36,284 bases of DNA from Patescibacteria group bacterium UBA6102 (GCA_002423555.1 DIWQ01000001.1:3212-39495); one strand, 5' to 3'. Positions 1-8,166 are shown, counted from the first letter of the stretch. Translations and numbers: made by a program. The notes: generated by a model not told the origin, from the letters alone.

Positions 1-54
1 TTTAATCAAACCGGTTTTTAAAATTTTTAGTTTGCGTAAAAAAAAATGTGAAAC

Positions 55-192
55 TCAACTATAATATTGTTTCACCTCGTGCGGGGTTTGGTCCCCGCCA
101 CCTTCTTCGCGTTCGCGAGGGGGTTTTTTCTTATCTGCCTCATTGGCTTTAGCGGGCAAAAGTATGCCCGCAATTTCTTCGGCTTTGTTCAT
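55..192 (-). CDS. Small hypothetical protein (45 aa)
   Basis: A short reading frame begins MNKAEEIAGILLPAKANEAD and continues with a charged, Pro/Gly-rich tail. A GGTGG stretch sits about 8 nt upstream of the ATG. It lies just downstream, in its own direction, of the half-site array at 251-295, which could control it. Part of the coding region is also a GC-rich hairpin (about 76-97), so the frame may be fortuitous around a terminator-like structure. I do not recognise the protein. The reading frame and possible ribosome site are seen; everything else is inference. Confidence 0.35.
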   Translation of the reverse strand: MNKAEEIAGILLPAKANEADKKKPPREREEGGGDQTPHEVKQYYS

Positions 193-250
193 TTTTAAAC
201 CACCAATTGGAAAATAACAAATAATTTTTATAAATGCAAATCATCCGAAA

Positions 251-295
251 ATGTTATGTTTAAATATAGCATAAGTATAACATAAATATAACATT
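251..295. promoter_or_regulatory. Operator-like half-site array, copy 1
   Basis: On the minus strand the sequence reads as three tandem 11-bp units (TGTTATATTTA, TGTTATACTTA, TGCTATATTTA) followed by an inverted AACATAACAT. The basic half-site is ATRYAT-like (ATGYTAT / ATARCAT), repeated once per helical turn. Shorter versions with two direct units plus the inverted unit occur at 4055-4088 and 27391-27424. The spacing and dyad suggest cooperative binding by one regulator; no regulator is identified. Confidence 0.6.
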
Positions 296-322
296 GTCGG
301 GTTGGGCGCGTGGTTGCAAAAA

Positions 323-1726
323 TCAGAGTTCAAAACTTTGGGAAAATTCGGGAATGTTGACGGTAATATTGGGAAGGGATTGTCGGGCGATTTGCGCAAA
401 GGCTTCGGCTTGCGGCGCTTCGGTGTGCACCAAAAACAAGTTTTTCAATCCCTTAATGCCGGCGGCGTAATTTAACAGATCTTCCCGGTCGGCGTGGGCG
501 CTCAACTCGTTTAACACCATTATTTTGGCGCGCACATCATATTCGCGATCAAATATTTTCACCGGATTTTGGCCTTCCAAAATTTTTCTTCCCAGCGTGT
601 TTTCGGCCTGAAAACCGGTGATCAAAACGATATTATCGGCGTTGCCGATGCCGTTTTTCAAGTGATGCAAAATCCGCCCGCCCTCGCACATTCCCGATCC
701 GGCGACAACGACAAACGGTCCGGATTTGCCGTTGAGCGATTTTGATTCCGCGGCGGATTGGACATATTTCAAATTATTGAAATTGAAAGCGGCGTTTCCG
801 TCATCGCCGAATTCTCTTTTAAAATCATCATCAAAAAGATGGGTGCGGCGGGGAAAAATTTTGGTGATTTTATCTCCCAAAGGAGTGTCAATGTATATCG
901 GCAGTTTGGGAATGGCTTTTTGTTTGATGAGCAAATGCAGAATATAAATCAGTTCCTGGGTTCTTCCCAGGGAAAACGCGGGAACGATGATTTTGCTTTT
1001 CTTGCGCGCCGCGGTTTTGACAATGTCTTTCACTTTTCCAAATATTTGCGGCATCGGTTGATGCGTGCGGTTGCCGTAGGTGCATTCCATTATCAAGGTT
1101 TGCGCCGCTTCTTGAATGTTTTCCGGAGCGCGCAATATCGGCAGTTCATCGCGCCCCAAATCGCCGGAAAACGCCAGATTTTTAACGCCGTTATTTTCGC
1201 CGATTTCCAGCGACACCGCCGCCGATCCCAAAATATGGCCGGCATCGTAGAATTTGAAACGGATATTTTTGTTTATTTTTGTCCACCCGCCGTCCGAGGA
1301 AGAATAATCCACGGTTTTGAAACATTCAATCACCCGCCGCACATCTTCTTGGGCGTAAATGGGAGCGATCGGCTCTTTGCCGGCAAGATGGGAATTGTAA
1401 TATTCGCAATCGTGTTTTTGAATGTTGGCCGAGTCCAGCAGGATCAGTTCGGCGATTTCGGCGGTGGCCGGCGTGCAATAAATTTTTCCGGTAAAACCGT
1501 TTTTCACCAATGTCGGCAGTGATCCGCAATGATCCAAATGCGCGTGCGACAAAATCACGGCATTGATGTTTTTTGCCTCAAACGGCAGATTGCGGTTTTG
1601 TTGGTTGGCATCCGTTCTTTTGCCTTGATAAAAACCGCAGTCAAGCAAAAGACCGAATCCTTGGGTTTCTATCAAATGCTTTGATCCGGTAACGTTTTTT
1701 GTCGCGCCCCAAAAAGTGATTTTCAT
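323..1726 (-). CDS. Beta-CASP metallo-beta-lactamase ribonuclease (CPSF73/TTHA0252-like)
   Basis: This 467-residue protein should be a zinc-dependent RNA endo/exonuclease of the cytoplasm. Metallo-beta-lactamase motif 2 is HAHLDH (residues 61-66), motif 3 is DAGHILGSA (His164) and motif 4 is SGDLGR (Asp189). The beta-CASP insert shows ECTYGNR (motif A), LSAHAD (motif B) and a late VHTE (motif C). Length and motif order fit bacterial RNases of the TTHA0252/YsaM type rather than RNase J, since no long C-terminal domain follows. Its ATG overlaps the stop of the upstream M14 gene as ATGA, so it is the last gene of a three-gene, translationally coupled operon. Family is secure; the RNA target is unknown. 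Confidence 0.9.
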   Translation of the reverse strand: MKITFWGATKNVTGSKHLIETQGFGLLLDCGFYQGKRTDANQQNRNLPFEAKNINAVILSHAHLDHCGSLPTLVKNGFTGKIYCTPATAEIAELILLDSANIQKHDCEYYNSHLAGKEPIAPIYAQEDVRRVIECFKTVDYSSSDGGWTKINKNIRFKFYDAGHILGSAAVSLEIGENNGVKNLAFSGDLGRDELPILRAPENIQEAAQTLIMECTYGNRTHQPMPQIFGKVKDIVKTAARKKSKIIVPAFSLGRTQELIYILHLLIKQKAIPKLPIYIDTPLGDKITKIFPRRTHLFDDDFKREFGDDGNAAFNFNNLKYVQSAAESKSLNGKSGPFVVVAGSGMCEGGRILHHLKNGIGNADNIVLITGFQAENTLGRKILEGQNPVKIFDREYDVRAKIMVLNELSAHADREDLLNYAAGIKGLKNLFLVHTEAPQAEAFAQIARQSLPNITVNIPEFSQSFEL

Positions 1727-2631
1727 TTAAAATATTGGAATAAAGCGTTGATGCCGGCCAGATTTTTTTGCCATTCAATGTTTTGGTGCGCGGCCAGTTC
1801 CACGGTGATGGCGGAAATGCCGACCGACGCCAGCCAGTCGGTGGCATCTCCCGAAACTTGATATTGGTCAAAAGTGTCTTTGGCCGGATATCCGGACGCC
1901 TTGGCGTAGGCGTTGAGGATGGCGCGGGTTTCATCAGACATATCCGCGTTGCACATTGAGCCGTAGACCGCGTTGGATTGGCTGTGCCAAAAAACGACCG
2001 CCGCGGGTTTGTTTTTCAAAACATAATCGCGCAACGCCGCGCTTTCCGGTTCCGAAAATGCCGCACTGCCGGCGCTCACCTCTTTTTGCCGCCAAATGCC
2101 CCGGGGTTGCCAATTGCAATCAAAGTTGCGGTTCAGGTCCACATTGTTGGCGTTGAAGCGTCCCGTCTCGTTGGTGCCGGCGGGAATGTCGGCGGCGGCA
2201 AACCGCCCCTCTTTGCCGGTGATTTTGGCCAAGCCGTCGGGGTTGAGGGCGGGAATCACCGCCACCGACAAATTTTTTGGAACAATTTCGGGATTTGTTT
2301 CCAGATAGTCAATAAATTCCCAGGCCAAAAGCGCGGTGTTCCATTCATAGCCGCCATGAATGGCGCCGACAAAGACCAATAATGTTTTACCATCGCCAAA
2401 AGTGTAGGAATCGATCGGGCGTTTTTGTGCCGAATAACCGATGATTTCATGAATTGGCCCGACCACGGCAATGGTCGTACTTGCCATTTCCATGACCGGC
2501 GAAACGATTTCTTGCGGTTTTGGCGCCAACGGCTTGGGCCGGTTGAAAATTGAGAGCGTCAAAAGCCCCGCGCCAACCAGCACGAGGCCCGCAACAACAA
2601 GCGATATCAATTTTCGTCCTAAAATTTTCAT
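1723..2631 (-). CDS. M14-family zinc carboxypeptidase, membrane-anchored or secreted
   Basis: A 302-residue protein with an N-terminal hydrophobic segment (about residues 8-28), so the catalytic domain is probably outside the membrane. The M14 zinc site looks complete: HGGYEW gives His92 and Glu96, WHSQ gives His216, and the catalytic glutamate is Glu278 in ITVEL. NNVDLNRNF supplies the substrate-binding Arg168. The fold resembles MpaA/succinylglutamate-desuccinylase-like M14 enzymes, which cleave peptide or amide bonds, often in murein peptides; the substrate here is not shown. It overlaps both neighbours by ATGA. The gene upstream is a paralogue that has lost most of the same active-site residues. 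Confidence 0.85.
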   Translation of the reverse strand: MKILGRKLISLVVAGLVLVGAGLLTLSIFNRPKPLAPKPQEIVSPVMEMASTTIAVVGPIHEIIGYSAQKRPIDSYTFGDGKTLLVFVGAIHGGYEWNTALLAWEFIDYLETNPEIVPKNLSVAVIPALNPDGLAKITGKEGRFAAADIPAGTNETGRFNANNVDLNRNFDCNWQPRGIWRQKEVSAGSAAFSEPESAALRDYVLKNKPAAVVFWHSQSNAVYGSMCNADMSDETRAILNAYAKASGYPAKDTFDQYQVSGDATDWLASVGISAITVELAAHQNIEWQKNLAGINALFQYFK

Positions 2632-3611
2632 TGAGCAAAATGCTTGATTATCTCTTTACTTCCCGCCCAATTTTTGTCCCATTCGGTATCGTTGGCGGCC
2701 GTCAACAACACGCCGATGGCGGGCACATTATTTTTGGAGAACCAATCCGTCATATCGCCGGAAATTGCGTAGGCGCTAAAATCCTGATTTGGCGCATAAC
2801 CGGACAATCGCGAATAAAGATTCATGATGATCTCGCTTTCGGGTAGCATTTTACTATCACAGCTTGAAACATAAACTCCGCCGCCAAATCCATACCACGC
2901 CACCACGCCTGCAATAGAATGGCTTTGCGCGTAATCGCGAATCGCCGTGCTTTCCGGTTCGGAGAACGCCGCACTGCCGGCGCTCACGGTTTTGTTTTGC
3001 CAAACCGCCTTGGCCTGCCATTCACAATCAAAGTTGCGGTTCAGATCCACATTGTTGGCGTTGAATCTTGCCGCGGCGGTATCCGCGGAAGTTGAAACAT
3101 CGGCGGCATTAAACATTCCCGTTTTATCAACCACTTTGGCCAGACCATCGGGATTTAATACCGGAATAATGGTAATTTTGGCGTTTGCGGGAATTTCCTC
3201 GGGGTGGGCCGTTAAATAGTCAATCAATTGGTAAGCCAGGCGCGCGGTGTTCCAGGCGTAGCCGCCGTGAATACCGCCGACAAACAAAATTTCTTCCGAC
3301 CCGCCGCCAAAATGATAAGCGGTAATATCGCGGCTCTGCACCGATTTGCCGATGACGCTCTTTCCCGTGCTTTGCGGCTCTTCCGCCGGCGCTTCGGTTG
3401 ATAATTCTCCCTGGATTTCGCTTTCTTGAATAACATTTTCCTCGGCCGGCAAGTTGCTTTCCGCCTCTGGCGGCGTTTGGGTTTGCGATTCTTCGGCCGG
3501 CATCGGATTTTGAGTTTCTTCGGGCGTTGATGCGAAACGATAGGCCAAGAAAACGAGTGCGGCGACACAAACAACGGCGACAACGGCATAAACGATCTTT
3601 TTCATATTCAT
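2628..3611 (-). CDS. M14 carboxypeptidase paralogue lacking catalytic residues (pseudoenzyme)
   Basis: Starting at ATG 3611 gives 327 residues (MNMKKIVYAVV...), which places a signal anchor at residues 5-24; a longer frame to 3755 adds a non-signal-like extension. A Pro/Glu/Gln-rich linker (about 30-82) separates the anchor from an M14 domain closely similar to the downstream protein, including NNVDLNRNF (Arg192), LNPDGLAK and AFSEPES. His115 of HGGY is kept, but the zinc ligand Glu is Ala119, the second zinc His is Tyr240 (AWYGF) and the catalytic Glu is Leu302 (GVLL). It therefore should not hydrolyse by the M14 mechanism. The intact frame and conserved scaffold argue for a selected binding or regulatory role, not decay. 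The last bases overlap the next ATG. Confidence 0.85.
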   Translation of the reverse strand: MNMKKIVYAVVAVVCVAALVFLAYRFASTPEETQNPMPAEESQTQTPPEAESNLPAEENVIQESEIQGELSTEAPAEEPQSTGKSVIGKSVQSRDITAYHFGGGSEEILFVGGIHGGYAWNTARLAYQLIDYLTAHPEEIPANAKITIIPVLNPDGLAKVVDKTGMFNAADVSTSADTAAARFNANNVDLNRNFDCEWQAKAVWQNKTVSAGSAAFSEPESTAIRDYAQSHSIAGVVAWYGFGGGVYVSSCDSKMLPESEIIMNLYSRLSGYAPNQDFSAYAISGDMTDWFSKNNVPAIGVLLTAANDTEWDKNWAGSKEIIKHFAQ

Positions 3612-3777
3612 ATTTTTTGATTTGATTATTCTTTTATCGCCCATTATATCACAAAATCCAAAAAAGCGGATTTTTGCCGCGGCGTTGGCCAAAACCGCCG
3701 AAAGATTATGTGATCGCGGATCAAAATGTGATAAAATGGCATAAAGCGAAATCAAAATCTATTAACGTATCAAAATT

Positions 3778-4014
3778 ATGGACAATCTGGCGCTTTTCTT
3801 TCTTTTTGTTTTGATCGCGATAATCATCACCTATTTTTTTCCCGCCATTGTGGCCGTCGCCCGCAGAAAAAGAAATTGGGGCGCGATTTTGGCTCTGAAT
3901 TTGCTGGCGGGATGGACGTTTGTCGGCTGGGTCGCGGCGCTGGTTTGGGCGTTGATGCACGATTGCGGGGAAAACGGCAAAAAACCCGCGCCGCCGGCCG
4001 CCATTGACGGCTGA
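3778..4014 (+). CDS. Superinfection immunity-like small membrane protein
   Basis: A 78-residue protein with two hydrophobic helices: LFFLFVLIAIIITYFFPAIV near the N-terminus and LNLLAGWTFVGWVAALVWAL, joined by a basic turn (ARRKRNWGAI). The pattern YFFPAIVA, a short Arg-rich loop, then NLLAGWTFVGWVAALVWA matches the superinfection immunity family (Imm/PF14373), named after phage T4 Imm, which blocks DNA injection. In chromosomes these proteins are common and mostly uncharacterised, so an anti-phage role is not implied. It stands alone on the plus strand, diverging from the M14 operon, and is followed by a half-site array and a terminator. Confidence 0.8.
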   Translation: MDNLALFFLFVLIAIIITYFFPAIVAVARRKRNWGAILALNLLAGWTFVGWVAALVWALMHDCGENGKKPAPPAAIDG

Positions 4015-4054
4015 AAGCGGGCAGGGGTTGACGCTTATTTCTTCCCTCCCGCAA

Positions 4055-4088
4055 ATGCTATGTTTAAATATAGCATAAATATAACATT
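4055..4088. promoter_or_regulatory. Operator-like half-site array, copy 2
   Basis: ATGCTAT and ATAGCAT form perfect 7-bp inverted arms around an 8-bp spacer, and a further direct half-site ATATAACAT follows 11 bp later. It is nearly identical to copy 3 at 27391. It lies 40 bp after the superinfection-immunity gene, with no clear target gene on either side. Confidence 0.6.
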
Positions 4089-4142
4089 TAAATTTATCAT
4101 TTGAATAAGTTCATTGTGTGCCATTGTCGCCAAACATCAAAC

Positions 4143-4177
4143 AAAAAACGCCCCGAAGACTTTCGGGACGTTTTTTT
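4143..4177. terminator. Bidirectional intrinsic terminator
   Basis: A stem formed by CGCCCCGAA and TTTCGGGACG with a short loop is followed by seven T on the plus strand, and by six T when read on the minus strand. It can end the 3778-4014 transcript and the transcript of the cspA remnant. Confidence 0.8.
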
Positions 4178-4181
4178 CGGA

Positions 4182-4330
4182 CTAGGCGCGCCCCACATTG
4201 ACCGCCGACGGCCCTTTTTTCACCGTCAACAACTTCAAATGTCACCGCATCGCCGATTTTGAGATCGGCATACTCAACGCCTTGCAATTCTTTGGAGTGG
4301 AAAAACGCTCAAGACCTTTTCCATTGCCCT
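4182..4330 (-). pseudogene. Cold-shock protein (CspA) remnant, frameshifted
   Basis: Minus-strand translation gives FFHSKELQGVEYADLKIGD followed by AVTFEVVDGEK, the second half of a cold-shock domain. An extra A in the run after GAC-GGT-GAA shifts the frame; with one A removed the end reads GPSAVNVGRA and a stop, as in real Csp proteins. Upstream of FFHS there is an in-frame TGA, and the RNP1 region (GFGFI) cannot be found, so the N-terminal half is lost or unreadable. One base error could explain the 3' frameshift, but not the missing front. It abuts the stop of the downstream glycosyltransferase and retains its terminator. Confidence 0.7.
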
Positions 4331-4348
4331 TGCCGCGCCAGCATCGGA

Positions 4349-5497
4349 TTAATTACTAACGCCGTTTAATATGTTGATAAATTTATCCGTTGTTGCTTCA
4401 GAAGTAAATTTTCGGGCAGACGATATTGCCGCTAGAGACATTCCCTTTCGGGCGCCTTTATTTAAAGCTAGCCAATTTATTTTTTCTTTCATTTCCTTGA
4501 CTGATTCCACGATAAATCCGTTGTTACCGTTCTCAATTACTTCCTCTGCAATCCCAATATTAAAACTCACGGGTATCAATCCCTGGGACATACCTTCGAT
4601 CAGTGTTAGGCTAAAACCTTCATAGCGAGACGGCATTATCAAGGCGTCCTCTCGCAATTTTGAAATATTATCTTTAATTTCTTCTTTTGTTAAGTTTTTC
4701 AGTAGGCAATGGTTTTTAAATTCGGTTTCCATCCACCGGCACACCTTTTCATCCCTCGCCAAAACAATACTTACCTTTCTAATGTTGCCGAATTCTTTAT
4801 AAATTTCCGCCAGCCGATCAATTCCTTTAATTTTCATATCTCGTGCTCCATTACCAATACGCCCCAGATAACAAATACCGAAATCGCCGGCTTTTTCAGC
4901 GGGTTGAAGGTTGGCCTCAAACCAGAAATCTTCAATAGCGTTATGGATCAATCCGATTTTTTCAGCGGCTACTCCCTGGTCAATGAGTTCGTTCCTGACT
5001 TTTGACGATACTGCGATCACTATCGCGGCTTTTTGCGCGACATATTTTTCGATATCAACAAGATCATTCAAAAAACGATTATTTACCGCGTCAAAGTTAA
5101 TATCGTTGGAGATTTCTTTGGCTGCTATTTTATCCCAAAACCAGCCGAAATCACCGCTATCGTCATTTGTCAGGGCGTTCCTGATGCCTGCCATAGTAGA
5201 TCCGAAATGACTTATGATTTTTTTTGAATAGCCAAGATATGCGATCGCCGAATATGTCGTTCCGTACACAAAATCGCAATCCATCACCTTATCTTTATCG
5301 CGGCAAGCGCTAAAAAAAACCATCAACTCCAAGGCGCTGCGCATACTGGCCGGAAAATCATGAAAAAAAAGATCCGGATCGGGATAAACCGCGACCGTAT
5401 CAATTCCTCTCTCGTTTAATTTTTTTTCTATCAGCTTGTTGATGAAATTTGTACCTGATGCGTATCTTGGATCATTGTGCACAAAAGCTATTTTCAT
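4349..5497 (-). CDS. Glycosyltransferase, GT-B fold, family 4-like
   Basis: From ATG 5497 the protein is 382 residues and opens with MKIAFVHNDPRYASGTNFIN, a typical GT4 N-terminal strand and glycine loop. The C-terminal Rossmann domain has MPSRYEGFSLTLIEGMSQGL, the E-x7-E nucleotide-sugar site, then PVSFNIGIAEEVIENGNNGFIV. A GTG four codons upstream (5509) is an alternative start; neither has a good ribosome site. No membrane segment is seen, so it acts at the cytoplasmic face on a lipid or polysaccharide acceptor. It follows two other glycosyltransferases on the same strand and is less similar to them than they are to each other. Donor and acceptor are unknown. Confidence 0.85.
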   Translation of the reverse strand: MKIAFVHNDPRYASGTNFINKLIEKKLNERGIDTVAVYPDPDLFFHDFPASMRSALELMVFFSACRDKDKVMDCDFVYGTTYSAIAYLGYSKKIISHFGSTMAGIRNALTNDDSGDFGWFWDKIAAKEISNDINFDAVNNRFLNDLVDIEKYVAQKAAIVIAVSSKVRNELIDQGVAAEKIGLIHNAIEDFWFEANLQPAEKAGDFGICYLGRIGNGARDMKIKGIDRLAEIYKEFGNIRKVSIVLARDEKVCRWMETEFKNHCLLKNLTKEEIKDNISKLREDALIMPSRYEGFSLTLIEGMSQGLIPVSFNIGIAEEVIENGNNGFIVESVKEMKEKINWLALNKGARKGMSLAAISSARKFTSEATTDKFINILNGVSN

Positions 5498-5521
5498 AAA
5501 TTTTTTCACGCAAAATTTAAA

Positions 5522-6688
5522 TTAAAGCCGTGGCAACAGGATATCTTTCAAAAAGCGGCCATAAACGACATCTATGTTCAACCTTTTTCTTAGCTCTTCC
5601 CTTATTGAAGGGCTAACCGTCTCAAAAGAAGCTTCTTCAATCTTTCCCGCGGTCGTTTTGAAATCATCAAAATCGAGTACCCAGTCACCAATGCCAATTT
5701 CGCGATACAAATCGGCAATTCCCATATTTAGGCTCACTAACGCGGGAGTGCCGGAAGCAAGCGCTTCCTGCGCCACATTGCCGTATGTTTCAAAATGCGA
5801 CGGACAAACGACCGCATCCATCTCTGAATAAAATAATGGAAGATTGCTATTACTCAAGGGGTCAATGAAATTAACGGATTTTTTCATTTTGCGGTACAGA
5901 ATATCATCATTGTGCAATGGCTTGCTTACAACGCTCACTTTGTACCGTTTTTTATTTTCAACTCCGTAACGCGCGAATTCATTCAAAAATTTCGGATTTT
6001 TAATGTCGCACCACCTTATAACGGCGCCGATATTCTTGCCCGCACCTGCTTCTTTTTGGCGTGTTTTAAAAAAGTAATCCGGTATTGGATTCGGCACAAT
6101 CGTCCAATTCTTTAATTCTCTGCCAACAACCTCCTTCTCCAGCGTTTTTTTGGCAAATATTGACGGCAAGACTATCAAATCATTCCCAATGTGGAAACTT
6201 TTTTCCATTTGTAGCAATATATCTTTCGTTTTTGGCTCATAATCTTCGGCTTCCTTTTTTAAAATACCGTGATAATAAACAATCACTTTGCCGACACTTT
6301 CTTTCTTTGCGGCAACATACAAGCACCATGGAAGATAATATGTGCAATTAACAAGAACAATGTCGGGTTTTTCTTGTTTTATCGCCGCGCGAAATTTTTC
6401 AATCACAGGACTTAGGGTCGTTTCAAAATCATTTAAATTTCGCGAATTCAAAAAAACATTCCTTAAATTATCGTAAATCGCGCCATATTTAACAAGCTTG
6501 AGATTTTTTCTATCCAACAATATATTTTTCTTGCAGGCTTGCTCGGGATTGTCGGTTTTGAAAACATCAACAGCAACCAACTGTATTTCCGGCTCTCTTT
6601 TTTGAAAGAATTCTGTGAGGGAAATAACAAATGTGTGCCTCATAAGTTCTTCCAAGCTGGCACACTGGACGTTTGTCATCACTTTCAT
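5522..6688 (-). CDS. Glycosyltransferase, GT-B fold (paralogue of the upstream gene)
   Basis: A 388-residue GT4-like protein. The N-terminal domain has KPDIVLVNCTYYLPWCLYVA and VIVYYHGILKKEAEDY; the C-terminal domain has CPSHFETYGNVAQEALASGT followed by PALVSLNMGIADLY, which carries the E-x7-E donor site. The same three blocks appear in the next gene (6795-7952), so the two are tandem duplicates. The 3' end is 24 nt from the downstream glycosyltransferase's chosen start, suggesting co-transcription. It probably helps build a cell-surface glycan or glycolipid; substrate unknown. Confidence 0.85.
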   Translation of the reverse strand: MKVMTNVQCASLEELMRHTFVISLTEFFQKREPEIQLVAVDVFKTDNPEQACKKNILLDRKNLKLVKYGAIYDNLRNVFLNSRNLNDFETTLSPVIEKFRAAIKQEKPDIVLVNCTYYLPWCLYVAAKKESVGKVIVYYHGILKKEAEDYEPKTKDILLQMEKSFHIGNDLIVLPSIFAKKTLEKEVVGRELKNWTIVPNPIPDYFFKTRQKEAGAGKNIGAVIRWCDIKNPKFLNEFARYGVENKKRYKVSVVSKPLHNDDILYRKMKKSVNFIDPLSNSNLPLFYSEMDAVVCPSHFETYGNVAQEALASGTPALVSLNMGIADLYREIGIGDWVLDFDDFKTTAGKIEEASFETVSPSIREELRKRLNIDVVYGRFLKDILLPRL

Positions 6689-6702
6689 TCCAATATATTT
6701 AG

Positions 6703-6788
6703 ACTGTTGAATGAATAATTGCGCAATTAAGATTAACCGATAAATTTGACAAGCTTAAATTTGTTCCAAAAATCAATTATTCAACAGT
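6703..6788. repeat. Short element with terminal inverted repeats between two glycosyltransferase genes
   Basis: ACTGTTGAATGAATAATTG at the left end and CAATTATTCAACAGT at the right end form an inverted repeat (15 bp, with a 4-bp insertion in the left arm) bounding 86 bp. An inner AAATTT/AAGCTT dyad is also present. It could be a small non-autonomous element or a leader structure for the 5522-6688 gene, whose start is 15 bp away. No second copy is seen in the window. Confidence 0.4.
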
Positions 6789-6794
6789 TTCATA

Positions 6795-7952
6795 TTATTT
6801 ATAATCAATATAATTCAAAAGCAATTTGTGAATACGGGCGGGATTAAGCTCATTTTTTAATTCCAGTCGAAGTTTTTGATCAACCGTTTCTTCCATTATC
6901 CGGTCGATTTTTTTAAATACTTTCGCCGGCACATCAAACGGCAAAATCCATTTATCCAGTCCGAACCGCCTGAATTGCTCTGCAACGCCCATATTGGGGC
7001 TGATAAGCGCGGGAGTTCCGGAAGCCACCGCTTCCTGTGCCACATTGCCGTATGTTTCAAAATGCGACGGACAAACAACGACATCCATTTTTGAGTAAAA
7101 CCGCGCCATCTTGGCATTTTCCATCGGCCGGACCATCTTAATCGAATCACGGATATTTTTTGGAATATCCGCAGCTGCCCTGACATCGCTTAACAAATTG
7201 AAAATTCCGCTTTTTATTGACTTTGAACTATGAGACGCGTATTTCAAGATGAAAGACTTATTCTTTATGTGGCGCCACCGCGCGACCGTTCCGATATTTT
7301 TCTTGGCCGCGCTTTTCCTATTTATCTTTATCGCCTTAAAGAAATGCAAAGGGATCGGGTTGGGCAAAATGCAAAAATGTTTCGGCTCCCTTCCGAAAAC
7401 ATCCTTAGCCACGGCATCTTTAGCGAACAAAGAAGGGAAAATATATCTTATATTGTCGGAATCAAAAGTTTTTTCTATGGCTTGGAAAACCCGGCGCATC
7501 GGCTCGGGGTAATGCTCGGTTTCTTTGGTCAGACTGCCGTGATAATGCAAGACAATATTTTTCACCGTGTCCCGCGCCGCCAACAGTAAACACCAGGGAA
7601 GATAATAAGTTCCGTTGAGCAATATTGCGTCCGGTTTTTCCCGCCGGATAATTTCTTTGTACCGGTTGATTATCGGTTTTAGATCATTTCTAACCTTGCC
7701 GATGTCATCCGCATTTTTAACCAGTTCTTTGATGTCGGGATGCGGCATTGAGGTCGTGATTACCCGGAAATTATTTTCGCTCCTTTCATCAATTTTTATT
7801 GGAGCATGGTTATCGGTTTTTACCATTTCCACTCCAACCAGTTCCAATTTTTTGGAATTTTCCCGCTTCTTCACATATGAAGACAGCGACGATAAGGCTT
7901 GGGCGATTCCGGCGAGCTTATAGAAGCGGATATTGGTTAGGATCTTCATCAT
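6795..7952 (-). CDS. Glycosyltransferase, GT-B fold, family 4-like
   Basis: A 385-residue protein with KPDAILLNGTYYLPWCLLLA and NIVLHYHGSLTKETEHY in the N-terminal half and CPSHFETYGNVAQEAVASGT then PALISPNMGVAEQF in the C-terminal half, giving the E-x7-E donor-sugar motif. It is clearly a paralogue of 5522-6688. It starts MMKILTN at two adjacent ATGs. A TTGACA lies 17 bp from CATCAT just upstream, which would give a very short or absent 5' leader. It is the first gene of the three-gene glycosyltransferase group. Role in surface glycan assembly is inferred from family and clustering. Confidence 0.85.
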   Translation of the reverse strand: MMKILTNIRFYKLAGIAQALSSLSSYVKKRENSKKLELVGVEMVKTDNHAPIKIDERSENNFRVITTSMPHPDIKELVKNADDIGKVRNDLKPIINRYKEIIRREKPDAILLNGTYYLPWCLLLAARDTVKNIVLHYHGSLTKETEHYPEPMRRVFQAIEKTFDSDNIRYIFPSLFAKDAVAKDVFGREPKHFCILPNPIPLHFFKAIKINRKSAAKKNIGTVARWRHIKNKSFILKYASHSSKSIKSGIFNLLSDVRAAADIPKNIRDSIKMVRPMENAKMARFYSKMDVVVCPSHFETYGNVAQEAVASGTPALISPNMGVAEQFRRFGLDKWILPFDVPAKVFKKIDRIMEETVDQKLRLELKNELNPARIHKLLLNYIDYK

Positions 7953-7978
7953 GCTATGATGTCATAATTTTGCTATTT

Positions 7979-8048
7979 TGTCAATGATTTTTGGCGATAA
8001 TTTGTGCATTTTTTGCCAAAATCATTAAAGAACCGTCCCTTTTTTACT
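7979..8048. repeat. 70-bp dispersed repeat R, copy 1
   Basis: This stretch matches 14173-14241 at nearly all positions, including an identical block ATTTTTTGCCAAAATCATTA plus AAGAACCG. It contains TTTTGGC...GCCAAAA inverted arms around an AT-rich loop. Both copies lie just past the 3' end of a minus-strand arsenic-type gene (8167 and 14269). The AAGAACCG..CC..TTTTTT edge resembles repeats associated with REP/IS200-type transposases; that link is from memory and unverified. Confidence 0.7.
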
Positions 8049-8166
8049 TCACATTTTCTATCGCTTCACTTTACTTCGCTTCACTTCACTTAATATTAAC
8101 CATTTTATTCATCCGCCGGAACACCCTCTGTTTGCATCGGCGATGTTTGGCGGGGAAATGTTTAGA
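8049..8166. other. Gene-free spacer with CTTCACTT-type low-complexity run
   Basis: Between repeat R and the arsG-like stop codon lie several tandem versions of TTCACTT / CTTCGCTTCACTT (about 8048-8090) and no reading frame I can support. Confidence 0.5.

Noticed and set aside
251..295. Half-site arrays as replication-origin iterons
   Set aside because: No DnaA boxes, replication initiator or dnaA/dnaN gene is nearby, and similar arrays occur at three distant places.
758..1522. Long plus-strand open frame opposite the beta-CASP nuclease
   Set aside because: It is antisense to a gene with complete catalytic motifs and its translation has no recognisable pattern.
3612..3755. N-terminal extension of the M14 pseudoenzyme to 3755
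   Set aside because: It would place 48 non-signal residues before a classic signal anchor; the start at 3611 is more sensible.
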